Shown here one piece after another: positions 49,340-58,613 of a stretch of DNA of 64,000 bases. Position 1 is the first letter of the stretch, and each line of letters begins with the position of its first letter. Location: positions 4,166,501 to 4,230,500 of the forward strand of contig NZ_CP015225.1 of the NCBI RefSeq assembly GCF_001623525.1, read 5' to 3'. Made by a program: the position numbers and the translations under genes. A model generated the notes under the pieces. The model did no database searches, had not been told where the DNA came from, and saw only the letters and a list, made by a program, of their open reading frames with translations. Origin of the DNA: Pseudomonas fluorescens. Lineage in GTDB: Bacteria > Pseudomonadota > Gammaproteobacteria > Pseudomonadales > Pseudomonadaceae.

Positions 49340-50419
49340 ATGCCTGCCATTCCCACAGACCTCCCCGCCCTCGCCCAATCCATCAAGGACTGGGGCCGCG
49401 AACTGGGCTTCCAGCAGGTCGGCATCAGCGGCCTGGACCTTGCCGAGCATGAGCAACACCTGCAACGCTGGCTCGATGCCGGGTACCACGGCGAAATGGA
49501 CTACATGGGCGCCCACGGCAGCAAACGCTCGCACCCCGAGGAACTGGTGCCGGGTACGCTACGGGTGGTTTCCCTGCGCATGGACTACCTGTCGGGCGAC
49601 ACGCACATGGCGCAGCTGCTCGGCCAACCGGAGAAAGCCTACGTCTCGCGTTATGCATTGGGCCGCGATTACCACAAATTGATCCGTAAACGTGTGCAGC
49701 AACTGGCAGAAAAAATTCAGGCGGTGATCGGTCCCTTCGGTTATCGCGCCTTCGTCGACAGTGCTCCAGTCCTGGAAAAAGCCATCGCCGAACAGGCCGG
49801 CCTGGGCTGGATCGGTAAAAACACCTTGGTGTTGAACCGCAAGGCCGGAAGCTATTTCTTCCTGAGCGAGCTGTTTGTCGACCTGCCGCTGCCGGTGGAC
49901 CCGCCCCATGCCAGCGAACATTGCGGGAAATGCACCGCGTGCCTGGACATCTGTCCTACGAATGCCTTCGTCGGGCCCTACGTGCTCGATGCCCGCCGCT
50001 GCATTTCCTACCTGACCATCGAGCTGAAAAGCGCCATCCCCGAGGAACTGCGGCCGTTGATCGGCAACCGGGTGTTCGGCTGCGATGACTGCCAGATCGT
50101 CTGTCCCTGGAACCGCTTCGCCCGGCCGTCCGGGGAAAGCGACTTCAAGCCGCGGCACAACCTGGACAATGCCGGGCTGGCCGAGCTGTTCATGTGGGAC
50201 GAGGCAACGTTCCTGAGCAGCACCGAAGGCTCGCCGCTGCGCCGCGCCGGGTACGAGCGCTGGCTGCGCAACCTGGCAGTGGGCCTGGGTAATGCGCCGT
50301 CAACGATTCCCGTGCTGCAAGCGCTGGAGGCGCGGCGCGACTACCCGTCGGAGCTGGTGCGCGAGCATGTGGAGTGGGCGTTGCGGCAACATGCCGAGCG
50401 TCAAACCTCGTCGTTGTAG
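49340..50419 (+). CDS. queG: Epoxyqueuosine reductase QueG
   Basis: A 359-residue cobalamin-dependent iron-sulfur enzyme that makes queuosine in the wobble position of GUN-reading tRNAs. Two [4Fe-4S] clusters are set by CGKCTACLDICPTNAF (about residue 195) and CDDCQIVCPWN (about 250), with C-terminal HEAT-like repeats (AVGLGNAPSTIPVLQALEARRDYPSELVREHVEWAL, cited in part). VDSAPVLEKAIAEQAGLGWIGKN lies in the active domain. I chose the ATG at 49340; the longer frame reads through nnr in antisense. The stop overlaps the convergent membrane-protein gene by 19 bases. Confidence 0.94.
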   Translation: MPAIPTDLPALAQSIKDWGRELGFQQVGISGLDLAEHEQHLQRWLDAGYHGEMDYMGAHGSKRSHPEELVPGTLRVVSLRMDYLSGDTHMAQLLGQPEKAYVSRYALGRDYHKLIRKRVQQLAEKIQAVIGPFGYRAFVDSAPVLEKAIAEQAGLGWIGKNTLVLNRKAGSYFFLSELFVDLPLPVDPPHASEHCGKCTACLDICPTNAFVGPYVLDARRCISYLTIELKSAIPEELRPLIGNRVFGCDDCQIVCPWNRFARPSGESDFKPRHNLDNAGLAELFMWDEATFLSSTEGSPLRRAGYERWLRNLAVGLGNAPSTIPVLQALEARRDYPSELVREHVEWALRQHAERQTSSL

Positions 50420-51012
50420 ACGAACTTCGGCATTTCCCAGTGAAAACGAATCGCCAGGAGCCGCAGCAGGAAACCACCGAACAAGGTAATGAGGATCGCC
50501 TGTTCACTCGGCAGTTGCAGGAAGACGCACAGCAGATAGCACCACGCCGCGGCAAATGAAACGCTGGCATAGAGCTCGCGACGGAAGATCAGCGGAATAT
50601 CGTTGCAGAAAATGTCCCGCAAAATACCGCCGAACACCCCAGTGATCACTCCGCTGACCGACGCCACCAGCATGCCATGGCCCATTTCCAGGGCCGTCAT
50701 GCAGCCGATCAGGGTGAACGCCACCAGCCCCGCGGCGTCGAGCACCAGGAACAATGAACGCAGGTGGCGCATCCAGCGCGCCAGGAACACCGTCAGCATC
50801 GCCGCCGCGGTGGTCAGCACTAGGTATTCCGGGTGTTTGACCCAGGTGAGCGGGTAATGACCGAGCAGCACGTCGCGCACCGAACCGCCACCCAGCGCCG
50901 TGACACAGGCGATCAGCACCACGCCGAACCAGTCCATGCCGCGGCGCCCGGCAGACAAGGCGCCGGTCATGGCTTCGGCGGTGATGGCGATCAGATAAAG
51001 CATCAGCAACAT
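50401..51012 (-). CDS. YicG/UPF0126 family inner-membrane protein
   Basis: A 203-residue protein with seven hydrophobic segments and two internal repeats of the UPF0126 (TRIC-like) type: FGVVLIACVTALGGGSVRDVLLGHYPLTWV in the first and GVITGVFGGILRDIFCNDIPLIF in the second, both containing the GG-x-x-RD signature. Such proteins are related to trimeric intracellular cation channels and may conduct or exchange small ions or amino acids; a specific substrate is not known. It is convergent with queG and overlaps it by 19 bases. Confidence 0.88.
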   Translation of the reverse strand: MLLMLYLIAITAEAMTGALSAGRRGMDWFGVVLIACVTALGGGSVRDVLLGHYPLTWVKHPEYLVLTTAAAMLTVFLARWMRHLRSLFLVLDAAGLVAFTLIGCMTALEMGHGMLVASVSGVITGVFGGILRDIFCNDIPLIFRRELYASVSFAAAWCYLLCVFLQLPSEQAILITLFGGFLLRLLAIRFHWEMPKFVYNDEV

Positions 51013-51125
51013 GGTGGCGATCCTTGCAGGAAGGCGCGCAGTCTAGCCATTTCGGGCAGGCACCAAAAGAGGGCAAGGCAACGATCCCTGCCTAAAATAC
51101 CCAGCCCACAGTCCAACCAGATCCC

Positions 51126-51246
51126 TGTGGCGAGGGAGCTTGCTCCCGCTCGGCTGCGCAGCAGTCGCAAAGCGGACAATGCGGTCTACCTGAAGGACGG
51201 TTGGGGCCTGCTGCGCAGGCCAGCGGGAGCAAGCTCCCTCGCCACA
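51126..51246. repeat. REPIN, family A doublet
   Basis: TGTGGCGAGGGAGCTTGCTC at 51126 and its complement ending at 51246, between the YicG-type gene and the orn stop. Confidence 0.85.
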
Positions 51247-51276
51247 AAAGCAATCTCGCCGGTCGCCGGGTGCCGG

Positions 51277-51819
51277 TTAGAACTTGATGAAATGCTTGCG
51301 GTAATGCTGCAACTCGGCGATGGACTCGCGGATGTCGTCCAGGGCCAGGTGGCTGCCGCCCTTCTGGAAGCTGTCACGCACTTCTGGAGCCCAACGGGCG
51401 GCCAGTTCCTTGAGGGTGGAGACGTCCAGGTTGCGGTAGTGGAAATAGCTTTCCAGGGATTTCATGTGGGTATAAAGGAAGCGACGGTCCTGGCAGATGC
51501 TGTTGCCGCAGATCGGCGACTTGCCCTTGGGCACCCACTGCTCCAGGAAGGCGATGGTCTGGGCTTCGGCCTCAGCCATGCTGATCTTGCTCTCGCGTAC
51601 CCGCTGGGTCAGGCCCGAGCCGCCGTGCTGGCGGGTGTTCCATTCATCCATGCCGGCCAGGATCTCGTCGCTGTGGTGGATCGCGATCACCGGGCCTTCG
51701 GCCAGGGTGTTGAGGTCGCTGTCGGTGACGATGGTGGCCATTTCGATGATGACATCGGTGTCGGGGTTCAGACCGGTCATTTCCAGGTCGATCCAGATCA
51801 GGTTCTGCGGGTTTTGCAT
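51277..51819 (-). CDS. orn: Oligoribonuclease
   Basis: A 180-residue DEDDh 3'-5' exonuclease that degrades dinucleotides, including pGpG left from c-di-GMP breakdown, which links it to biofilm control in Pseudomonas. The four acidic residues and histidine are visible in [10 protein letters not shown] (Asp and Glu), [11 protein letters not shown] (Asp) and [11 protein letters not shown] (His, Asp). Length is exactly typical (about 180). It is divergent from rsgA with 109 bases between the starts, as in many gamma-proteobacteria. Confidence 0.96.
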   Translation of the reverse strand: MQNPQNLIWIDLEMTGLNPDTDVIIEMATIVTDSDLNTLAEGPVIAIHHSDEILAGMDEWNTRQHGGSGLTQRVRESKISMAEAEAQTIAFLEQWVPKGKSPICGNSICQDRRFLYTHMKSLESYFHYRNLDVSTLKELAARWAPEVRDSFQKGGSHLALDDIRESIAELQHYRKHFIKF

Positions 51820-51928
51820 AGGGGAGCTCCTCGGCGTAGCTGCGCAGTTTAGCTTAGGCCGGCCCTTGGGCGTGCTAAACTCGCGGCCGTTTTACCCTAT
51901 TCGCTGCATTTCTTCATACGGAACACCC

Positions 51929-52960
51929 ATGGCCAAACGCCAACTCAATCGTCGTCAGAACTGGCGCATCGAAAAGATCCAGGGCGAGCGCGCCGCCCGC
52001 GCCGCCAAACGCGAGTCCAGTGCTGTCGAAGCCTTGGAAGGTGGCGACCTGGGCCCGGAACAGACCGGCCTGGTGATCGCCCACTTCGGTGTGCAGGTCG
52101 AGGTCGAGGCCCGGGAAGGCGAGCTGGCCGGCCAAGTGTTCCGTTGTCACTTGCGCGCCAACCTGCCGGCCCTGGTCACGGGCGACCAAGTCGTCTGGCG
52201 TGCCGGCAACCAGGGCATCGGTGTGATCGTGGCGCAATTGCCGCGCCACACCGAGCTGTGCCGTCCGGACAGCCGTGGTCAGCTCAAGCCGGTAGCGGCC
52301 AACGTCGACATGATCGTCATTGTGTTCGCGCCCCTGCCCGAGCCCCACGCCAACCTGATCGACCGTTATCTGGTGGCCGCCGAACACGCCGGCATCCGCC
52401 CGTTGTTGCTGCTCAACAAATTCGACCTGATCGACGAGCACAACGCCCCGGCGCTGAACGCCCTGCTGTCGGTCTATCGGGATCTGGGTTATCCGGTGCT
52501 GGAAGTCTCGGCCCATCACGGCAACGGCATGGAGCAATTGCAACAGCAACTGGACGGGCGCATCAGTGTGTTCGTCGGCCAGTCTGGCGTGGGCAAGTCA
52601 TCGCTGGTCAACAGCCTGCTGCCAGACGTCGAGACTCGCGTCGGGCCGCTGTCCGAGCTGTCCGGCCAGGGCACCCACACCACCACCACCGCGCGGTTGT
52701 TCCACTTCCCCGGCGGCGGTGAATTGATCGACTCGCCGGGCATCCGTGAATTCGGCCTGGGCCACGTCAGCCGGGCCGATGTCGAGGCCGGGTTCATCGA
52801 ATTCAATGACCTGATCGGCACCTGCCGCTTCCGCGACTGCAAGCACGACCGCGAACCTGGTTGCGCGCTGCTCAAGGCGCTGGAAGAAGGTCGCGTGCAT
52901 CAGCAACGGATGAACAGCTACCGCTCGATCATCGCCAGCTTGCCGGAAAGCAGTTACTGA
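51929..52960 (+). CDS. rsgA: Ribosome small subunit-dependent GTPase RsgA
   Basis: A 343-residue circularly permuted GTPase that helps late 30S maturation. The N-terminal basic tail and OB fold ([21 protein letters not shown]) precede the G domain in permuted order: G4 LLNKFDLI, G1 [17 protein letters not shown]3 [10 protein letters not shown], then a zinc-binding C-terminal domain [15 protein letters not shown] chose the ATG at 51929, which starts the canonical [10 protein letters not shown]; an in-frame upstream extension overlaps orn in antisense. Promoter lies in the orn-rsgA spacer. Confidence 0.95.
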   Translation: MAKRQLNRRQNWRIEKIQGERAARAAKRESSAVEALEGGDLGPEQTGLVIAHFGVQVEVEAREGELAGQVFRCHLRANLPALVTGDQVVWRAGNQGIGVIVAQLPRHTELCRPDSRGQLKPVAANVDMIVIVFAPLPEPHANLIDRYLVAAEHAGIRPLLLLNKFDLIDEHNAPALNALLSVYRDLGYPVLEVSAHHGNGMEQLQQQLDGRISVFVGQSGVGKSSLVNSLLPDVETRVGPLSELSGQGTHTTTTARLFHFPGGGELIDSPGIREFGLGHVSRADVEAGFIEFNDLIGTCRFRDCKHDREPGCALLKALEEGRVHQQRMNSYRSIIASLPESSY

Positions 52961-52984
52961 CCCGGAATGTGAGCCGGACACCAT

Positions 52985-53014
52985 TGTGGCGAGGGAGCTT
53001 GCTCCCTCGCCACA
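52985..53014. repeat. Collapsed family A REP (30-base perfect hairpin)
   Basis: TGTGGCGAGGGAG-CTTG-CTCCCTCGCCACA: both outer ends of a family-A REPIN are joined directly, with all inner sequence missing. It is followed after 11 bases by GCCTCAGGTGAACAGC, the same flank found beside other family-A elements. Confidence 0.8.
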
Positions 53015-53048
53015 AAGGCAAGCACGCCTCAGGTGAACAGCGCCTCAT

Positions 53049-53078
53049 AAAAAAGCCGACAATGATGTCGGCTTTTTT
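53049..53078. terminator. Bidirectional terminator rsgA / motB
   Basis: AGCCGACA pairs with TGTCGGCT over a short loop, with six A on one side and six T on the other. It lies between the convergent rsgA and motB. Confidence 0.9.
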
Positions 53079-53083
53079 ATGGA

Positions 53084-54121
53084 TCACTGCGCCGGCGGCT
53101 CGGCCGGTTTCGGCGCAGCGTCGTCGAACAGGTTCAGACGCTCGCGCAGCTCATGGGCCGGCACGGGTTGCTGGTCCGCCGGCAAGGCGTTCGGATCAGC
53201 CGCCGCGCCAGGCGTCGTCGGTGCTTCACCCGGTGCGCCCTGCCCCTGGGCCGGATCCAGCGGCGGATCGTCGGTTTGCGAACCTTCGATGGCTTGCTGG
53301 GCCTTCCTGGTCAACACCACGATATCGATACGTCGGTTGACCGGGTTGAACGGGTCCTTGCGATCGAACAACGCCGAGGACGCATAACCGACCACCCGCG
53401 CCACCTGCTCGTCCGGATAACTGCCGGCCACCAAGGCGCGACGGGCCGCGTTGGCGCGGTTGGCGGAAAGCTCCCAGTTACCGAAGTCTCCTTTGCCAAC
53501 GTAGGGCTTGGCATCGGTATGACCGCTGATGCTGATTTTGTTCGGCACCGCTTTGATGGTGTCGGCCATGGCCAGCAAAATGTCTTCGAAATAAGGCTTC
53601 AGGCGCGCGCTGCCGGAATCGAACATCGGCCGGTTCTCGGCGTCCATGATCTGGATGCGCAAGCCGTTCGGCGTGATTTCGAACAGGATCTGGTCCTTGA
53701 ATTTCTGCAGTTGCGGGTTCTCTTCGACCTTGTTCTGCAACTCTTGCAGCAACAATTCCAGGCGTTCGCGCTCGATCTGCTCGGCCATCCCTTCGACCTG
53801 CTCGGAGTCCACCGTCACCTTGTCAGGCTGGGGCTGGGACTTGACCTCGGGGTTGAGTGTGTTTTCCGGGGCCAGGGTCGGTGAACCACCCAGGTCGATG
53901 ATGTAGGGCGTGCCGCTTTCGGAAAAGCCGACCGGGTCCTTGAAGTAACCGGCGATGGCGATCTTCTGTTCCGGGGTCGCCGTGGACAGCAACCACAGCA
54001 CCAGAAAGAACGCCATCATCGCCGTTGCGAAGTCGGCGAAGGCAATTTTCCAAGCACCGCCATGGTGCCCGCCGGCAATGCGCTTGACGCGCTTGACGAT
54101 GATCGGCTGGTTATTTTCCAT
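53084..54121 (-). CDS. motB: Flagellar motor stator protein MotB
   Basis: A 345-residue stator subunit. The N-terminus has KRVKRIAGGHHGGAWKIAFADFATAMMAFFLVLWLLS, where the aspartate in FADFATAMMAFF (near residue 30) is the proton-binding site. A plug and linker follow, then the OmpA-like peptidoglycan-binding domain (ISISGHTDAKPYVGKGDFGNWELSANRANAARRALV, quoted in part) and a proline/alanine-rich tail. In Pseudomonas this MotAB pair coexists with a MotCD pair elsewhere. It follows motA by three bases. Confidence 0.95.
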   Translation of the reverse strand: MENNQPIIVKRVKRIAGGHHGGAWKIAFADFATAMMAFFLVLWLLSTATPEQKIAIAGYFKDPVGFSESGTPYIIDLGGSPTLAPENTLNPEVKSQPQPDKVTVDSEQVEGMAEQIERERLELLLQELQNKVEENPQLQKFKDQILFEITPNGLRIQIMDAENRPMFDSGSARLKPYFEDILLAMADTIKAVPNKISISGHTDAKPYVGKGDFGNWELSANRANAARRALVAGSYPDEQVARVVGYASSALFDRKDPFNPVNRRIDIVVLTRKAQQAIEGSQTDDPPLDPAQGQGAPGEAPTTPGAAADPNALPADQQPVPAHELRERLNLFDDAAPKPAEPPAQ

Positions 54122-54124
54122 GAG

Positions 54125-54976
54125 TTAGCGACCGCGAACCGCTTGTTCCAGCTCGGCGAAGCTTGGACGGTGCGCCGGGTACAGGACCTTGCGACCGAAC
54201 TCCACCGCCAACGATGGCGGCATGCCCGAGGCCGAAGCCACCAGGGACGCCTTGATGGCTTCATAGACGTTGAGCTCTTCCTTGGCATCATGGGCCAGGG
54301 AATGGGCCAGCGGACCGAAGAAACCGTACGCGGCCAAAATACCGAAGAAGGTACCCACCAGTGCCGCACCCACGTGCAGGCCGATGGATTTCTGGTCGCC
54401 ATCGCCCAGGGACGCCATGGTCACCACAATCCCCAATACCGCCGCGACGATACCGAAGCCAGGCATGCCGTCGGCGATGCCGTTGACCGCGTGGGAGGGG
54501 TGCTCCAGGTCTTCCTTGAGGCTGTACAACTCCATGTCGAACAGGCCTTCGAGCTCATGGGGCGCCATGTTGCCGGACGACATGATGCGCAGGTAATCGC
54601 AGATGAACGCCGTCATGCGGGCGTCCTTGAGCACAGCCGGGTACTTGGCGAAAATCGGGCTGGCGGCGGCGTCTTCGATGTCGCCTTCGATCGCCATCAT
54701 GCCTTCGCGGCGGCTCTTGTTGAGGATCTCATAGATCAGCCCCAGCACCTCGAGGTAGAAGGTGTGGCTAAAGCGCGAACTGAACATGCCCAGGGATTTC
54801 TTGAGCACGTGCATCGTCATATAGCCAGGGTTGGCCTGCAGAAATGCACCGAGGGCGGCGCCACCGATGATCAACACCTCGAAGGGTTGGACCAGGGCCG
54901 CAATCTTGCCATGGGAGAGCACGTATCCGCCGAGTACGCTCGCGAACACGACAATGATGCCGATAATTTTAGCCAT
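54125..54976 (-). CDS. motA: Flagellar motor stator protein MotA
   Basis: A 283-residue four-helix membrane protein that forms the proton-conducting stator with MotB. MAKIIGIIVVFASVLGGYVLSHGKIAALVQPFEVLIIGGAALGAF (cited in part: GGYVLSHGKIAALVQPFE) is the N-terminal MotA signature; the cytoplasmic loop carries the rotor-contacting RYPAVL-type charged region, and the second pair of helices includes PGFGIVAAVLGIVVTMASLG with the conserved proline. The ATG at 54976 gives 283 residues, the family norm; a longer upstream start would add a polar stretch. First gene of the motAB unit. Confidence 0.95.
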   Translation of the reverse strand: MAKIIGIIVVFASVLGGYVLSHGKIAALVQPFEVLIIGGAALGAFLQANPGYMTMHVLKKSLGMFSSRFSHTFYLEVLGLIYEILNKSRREGMMAIEGDIEDAAASPIFAKYPAVLKDARMTAFICDYLRIMSSGNMAPHELEGLFDMELYSLKEDLEHPSHAVNGIADGMPGFGIVAAVLGIVVTMASLGDGDQKSIGLHVGAALVGTFFGILAAYGFFGPLAHSLAHDAKEELNVYEAIKASLVASASGMPPSLAVEFGRKVLYPAHRPSFAELEQAVRGR

Positions 54977-55143
54977 AGATAGAAAGTACTTATTTAAGTC
55001 GGGTTCAAGGTCATATTCGGAAGCTGAAAAATCTCTTCTTCTACTTATCGGCAAAACTGCGCCAGACTATAGTCAGTTCCGGCGAAAAGCCAATTTTGCC
55101 CCGTTCCGGGCGTAGATACCCTTTGCGATGATCACGTCCAACC

Positions 55144-56682
55144 ATGGCTAACGAAACGAAGGTTCCAACTCCACGACCGACCACCCTCGAAGGCTGGGTC
55201 AAGCTGCTCGATGGCGTGCACCTGCCGGTGCCCCAGGCCAGCCATGACCTGGTCTGCAAGGCCATTGCCGACAGTCGCCGCTCGTTACGTGACATCGCCG
55301 AATTGATGCAGGACAGCCCCGCCCTGGCCCTGAGCGTCATCCGCGAGGCCAACTATCACACCCATGGCAGCCTTGCGGAACCTGCGGAAAATCTCGAAGT
55401 GGCCATCAACCGCCTCGGCCTCAAGCGTACCGAAGAACTGCTCGCTCGCTTACCGTCGTTGCCAGGGCACGAAATCCCCATCGCCTTGCGCCAGCTGCAA
55501 TTGATCAGCCAACACGCCACGCAACAGGCCAATGGCTTTTTTGCCAGCCGCCTGGCGCGGCTGTGGCAGGACATTCACTGGGGCAGCCTGCTGTTTCTCT
55601 CGCCGCTCTGGCCATTGGCCTTGACTCACCCGCGATTGCTGGGGGAGTGGGAATTGCGGGTCGTCCACAAACGCGAACCCGCGCGCAAGGTAGAGCGCGA
55701 ATTGTTCGGCGTCAGCCTGCTGAAAATCTGCCTGGCGCTGGTGGAGGTCTGGCGCTTGCCGATCTGGGTGATGCAAGGTTATCGCCTGCTGCTCAATGAA
55801 CGCCGCGAGCTGGTGCAGGTCCTGCGCATCGCCCGGGACAGCGAGCACCCGCTGCGCCAGCAGAATCGCCTGGACGACGACCCAACCCTGCGGCGCTGGC
55901 TCAATCAACCGGCCAATACCGTGTTGCTGGCCAACGGCCTGGCACTTTCAGCGCAACAGGCCTGGGACGGCCCCCACAGTGCCCGCTGGCAATACCTCAC
56001 CAGTTTGTACCTGCAGATGCCGATGGATGAGGTCCAGCAACAACTGCACCAACAAGCCGTTACCAGCGCCCGTCATGACGCCATGCCAGACCTCTGGCAT
56101 CCGGCCGTGGCGTTGCTCTGGCCCTGGGGCAGCCGTCGCATCCACCCCGGTTTGCTAGCGCCCCCACCACCCAGCGCCGAGGACCTGAGCCAGTGGCGCA
56201 AGCAATGCTCCGCGCTGCTGGTGGAACCGAGCCCCTTCAGCAATGCCATGCACCTGACCACCTCGGCACGGGACGTGTTGGTGGCCTGTGGCATGCGCCG
56301 GGTGATGATCCTGATGGCCGACCGCAACCAGACCAGTGTGCGCGTACACCAGACCGCCGGCCTGCCCAAAGAAGCCGCGGCCATGAGCTTTACCATCAGC
56401 CAGAGCAAAATAGTGCAACGATTGCTGGCTCAGCAGGCCCAGGTTCGCCTGACCCCGGACAACAACGCGCAGTTTTCGGCGCTGCTGCCACCGGGCCTGC
56501 GCAGCCTGTTCCGTGGGGAGCACCTGCTGCTGCGCTCGCTGACCTGCAATGGCCGGGTGATCATGCTGGTGGTGGTGGACCAGGGCGGCGGGCCGTTCTC
56601 GGACGTGACCGTACAAGCCTTCGGCAAAACCGTGCAATGCATCGAAAGGGCCCTGCATACCTTTACCAACCGCGGCCGCTGA
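55144..56682 (+). CDS. HDOD domain protein
   Basis: A 512-residue regulatory protein. Residues about 15-240 form an HDOD domain (LPVPQASHDLVCKAIADSRRSLRDIAELMQDSPALALSVIREAN, quoted in part), a metal-less HD relative found in signalling and flagellar control. The C-terminal half is GAF-like (RDVLVACGMRRVMILMADRNQTSVRVHQTAGL), usually for small-ligand sensing or dimer formation. No catalytic HD pair is seen. It is divergent from motA, so a link to motility or surface behaviour is a reasonable inference. Its start has no strong ribosome site. Confidence 0.85.
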   Translation: MANETKVPTPRPTTLEGWVKLLDGVHLPVPQASHDLVCKAIADSRRSLRDIAELMQDSPALALSVIREANYHTHGSLAEPAENLEVAINRLGLKRTEELLARLPSLPGHEIPIALRQLQLISQHATQQANGFFASRLARLWQDIHWGSLLFLSPLWPLALTHPRLLGEWELRVVHKREPARKVERELFGVSLLKICLALVEVWRLPIWVMQGYRLLLNERRELVQVLRIARDSEHPLRQQNRLDDDPTLRRWLNQPANTVLLANGLALSAQQAWDGPHSARWQYLTSLYLQMPMDEVQQQLHQQAVTSARHDAMPDLWHPAVALLWPWGSRRIHPGLLAPPPPSAEDLSQWRKQCSALLVEPSPFSNAMHLTTSARDVLVACGMRRVMILMADRNQTSVRVHQTAGLPKEAAAMSFTISQSKIVQRLLAQQAQVRLTPDNNAQFSALLPPGLRSLFRGEHLLLRSLTCNGRVIMLVVVDQGGGPFSDVTVQAFGKTVQCIERALHTFTNRGR

Positions 56683-56724
56683 ACTTGCTACAATCTTTTC
56701 CCTTTGCGCCCCTGGAGACCTCAC

Positions 56725-57540
56725 ATGCCTGACTTCTCTGGCTTGCCGTTGGTGATCGAGCCGAACGAGCTGCTGCCGCGCCTCGACGCCCGCGAACTGA
56801 TTCTGGTGGACCTGACCAGCGCCGCCCGCTACAGCACCGGCCATATCCCTGGCGCACGCTTCGTCGACCCCAAGCGTACCCAGCTGGGTCAACCGCCGGC
56901 GCCAGGCCTGCTGCCGGCCAAAGCCGACCTCGAAGCCCTGTTCGGCGAGCTCGGGCACAACCCGGACGCGGTCTACGTAGTCTACGACGATGAAGGCGGC
57001 GGCTGGGCCGGGCGGTTTATCTGGCTGCTGGACGTGATCGGTCACTCCAACTATCACTACCTCGACGGCGGCTTGCTGTCGTGGCTGGACGAAGGCCTGC
57101 CGGTGTCCGTCGACGTGCCTGTGCCCGTCGCAGGCCCGGTCAGCCTGACACTGCATGAAGCGCCCACCGCCACCCGTGAGTACCTGCAAAGCCGTCTCGG
57201 TGCTGCCGACCTGGCGATCTGGGACGCTCGCGGCCCGCTGGAGTATTCCGGCGAGAAAGTGGTTGCAGCCCGAGGCGGACACATTCCCGGTGCGGTCAAT
57301 TTCGAATGGACGGCCGGCATGGACCCGGCGCGCAACCTGCGCATTCGCAAGGACATGCCGCAGATCCTCAAACAATTGGGCATCACGCCCGACAAGGAAA
57401 TCATCACCCACTGCCAGACTCACCACCGCTCTGGCTTCACCTACCTGGTGGCCAAGGCACTCGGTTATCCGCGGGTCAAAGGCTATGCCGGTTCCTGGGG
57501 CGAATGGGGCAACCACCCCGACACCCCTATCGAGCTCTGA
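56725..57540 (+). CDS. rhdA: Thiosulfate sulfurtransferase (rhodanese) RhdA
   Basis: A 271-residue two-domain rhodanese that moves sulfane sulfur from thiosulfate to cyanide or other acceptors. The C-terminal domain holds the catalytic loop ITHCQTHHRSG with Cys at about residue 230; the CQTHHR loop is the same as in Azotobacter vinelandii RhdA, while the common loop is CRKGVT. The N-terminal domain is a non-catalytic copy. Length of 271 agrees. The ATG at 56725 follows CTGGAGACC. It lies 19 bases before psd and is co-directional. Confidence 0.93.
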   Translation: MPDFSGLPLVIEPNELLPRLDARELILVDLTSAARYSTGHIPGARFVDPKRTQLGQPPAPGLLPAKADLEALFGELGHNPDAVYVVYDDEGGGWAGRFIWLLDVIGHSNYHYLDGGLLSWLDEGLPVSVDVPVPVAGPVSLTLHEAPTATREYLQSRLGAADLAIWDARGPLEYSGEKVVAARGGHIPGAVNFEWTAGMDPARNLRIRKDMPQILKQLGITPDKEIITHCQTHHRSGFTYLVAKALGYPRVKGYAGSWGEWGNHPDTPIEL

Positions 57541-57559
57541 AGGTTCTTAAGGACAGTTA

Positions 57560-58420
57560 ATGAAAAACCGTTTGTTCATCCTCTCTCAGTACCTGTTGCC
57601 CCACCATCTGCTGTCGCGGCTGGCCGGCTGCATTGCCGAATGCCGCGTGCGCTGGTTCAAGAACGCCTTCACCGCTTGGTTTGCCAAGCGCTACCAAGTG
57701 GACATGTCCCAGGCACTGGTGGAAGACCTGACTGCCTACGAGCACTTCAACGCCTTCTTCACCCGCGCCCTGAAAGACGGTGCACGCCCGCTGGACGACA
57801 CCCCGGGTGCGATCCTCAGCCCCGCCGACGGTGCCGTCAGCCAGCTTGGCCCGATCGAGCACGGCCGGGTCTTCCAGGCCAAGGGCCACAGCTTCAGCGT
57901 GCTGGAACTGCTGGGCGGTGATGGGGCCAACGCGGCGCCGTTCATGGGCGGCGATTTCGCCACCATCTACCTGTCCCCCAAGGACTATCACCGCGTGCAC
58001 ATGCCACTGGCCGGCACCCTGCGGGAGATGGTCTACATCCCTGGGCGGATTTTCTCGGTCAACCAGACCACCGCCGAAAACGTTCCGGAGCTGTTCGCCC
58101 GCAACGAGCGCGTGGCGTGCATTTTCGACACCGAACGCGGGCCGATGGCCGTGGTGCTGGTGGGCGCGATGATCGTGGCGTCAATCGAAACCGTCTGGGC
58201 CGGGCTGGTGACGCCGCCCAAGCGCCAGCTGAAAACCTTCCGTTATGACGAAGCCGCCCGCGCGCCGATTCATCTGGAAAAAGGCGCCGAACTGGGCCGC
58301 TTCAAGCTGGGTTCGACGGCCATCGTGCTGTTCGGGCCGGACCAGGTGAAATGGGCCGAAGGCCTGGTGGCCGGATCGCCAGTGCAGATGGGCCAGGGCC
58401 TGGCGCTGCCCAAAGACTGA
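57560..58420 (+). CDS. psd: Phosphatidylserine decarboxylase
   Basis: A 286-residue proenzyme that makes phosphatidylethanolamine at the inner membrane. Autocleavage before Ser of the LGST motif (GRFKLGSTAIVLFGP, near residue 253) generates the pyruvoyl group and the alpha and beta chains. SPADGAVSQLG and PKDYHRVHMPLAG carry the Asp and His of the self-processing triad. AAGGACAG precedes the ATG. It follows rhdA closely in the same direction, as in other pseudomonads. Confidence 0.95.
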   Translation: MKNRLFILSQYLLPHHLLSRLAGCIAECRVRWFKNAFTAWFAKRYQVDMSQALVEDLTAYEHFNAFFTRALKDGARPLDDTPGAILSPADGAVSQLGPIEHGRVFQAKGHSFSVLELLGGDGANAAPFMGGDFATIYLSPKDYHRVHMPLAGTLREMVYIPGRIFSVNQTTAENVPELFARNERVACIFDTERGPMAVVLVGAMIVASIETVWAGLVTPPKRQLKTFRYDEAARAPIHLEKGAELGRFKLGSTAIVLFGPDQVKWAEGLVAGSPVQMGQGLALPKD

Positions 58421-58433
58421 GTAAAAGAGCAAA

Positions 58434-58522
58434 TGTGGGAGCGAGCTTACTCGCGATGGCGATGCAACAGCCACCTTGATGGCGACTGACCTGGCCTCAT
58501 CGCGAGCAAGCTCGCTCCCACA
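58434..58522. repeat. REPIN, family B doublet
   Basis: TGTGGGAGCGAGCTTACTCG (one change from GCTTGCTCG) at the left and a perfect reverse complement at the right. It lies just after the psd stop. Confidence 0.85.
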
Positions 58523-58613
58523 GGGCATCCAGCATAGATAGCACACCTCCTTCGACTACAACTGCTAGAGTTGGAAACATCACGTTTATTTCCCGCCGGA
58601 GCCCGTACACGGC

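Noticed and set aside
49277..49534. N-terminal extension of nnr
   Set aside because: The extra 86 residues have no counterpart in the family and read antisense through the start of queG.
55013..55143. A sigma-28 promoter for motA
   Set aside because: I looked for TAAA-N15-GCCGATAA between motA and the HDOD gene and saw no convincing match.
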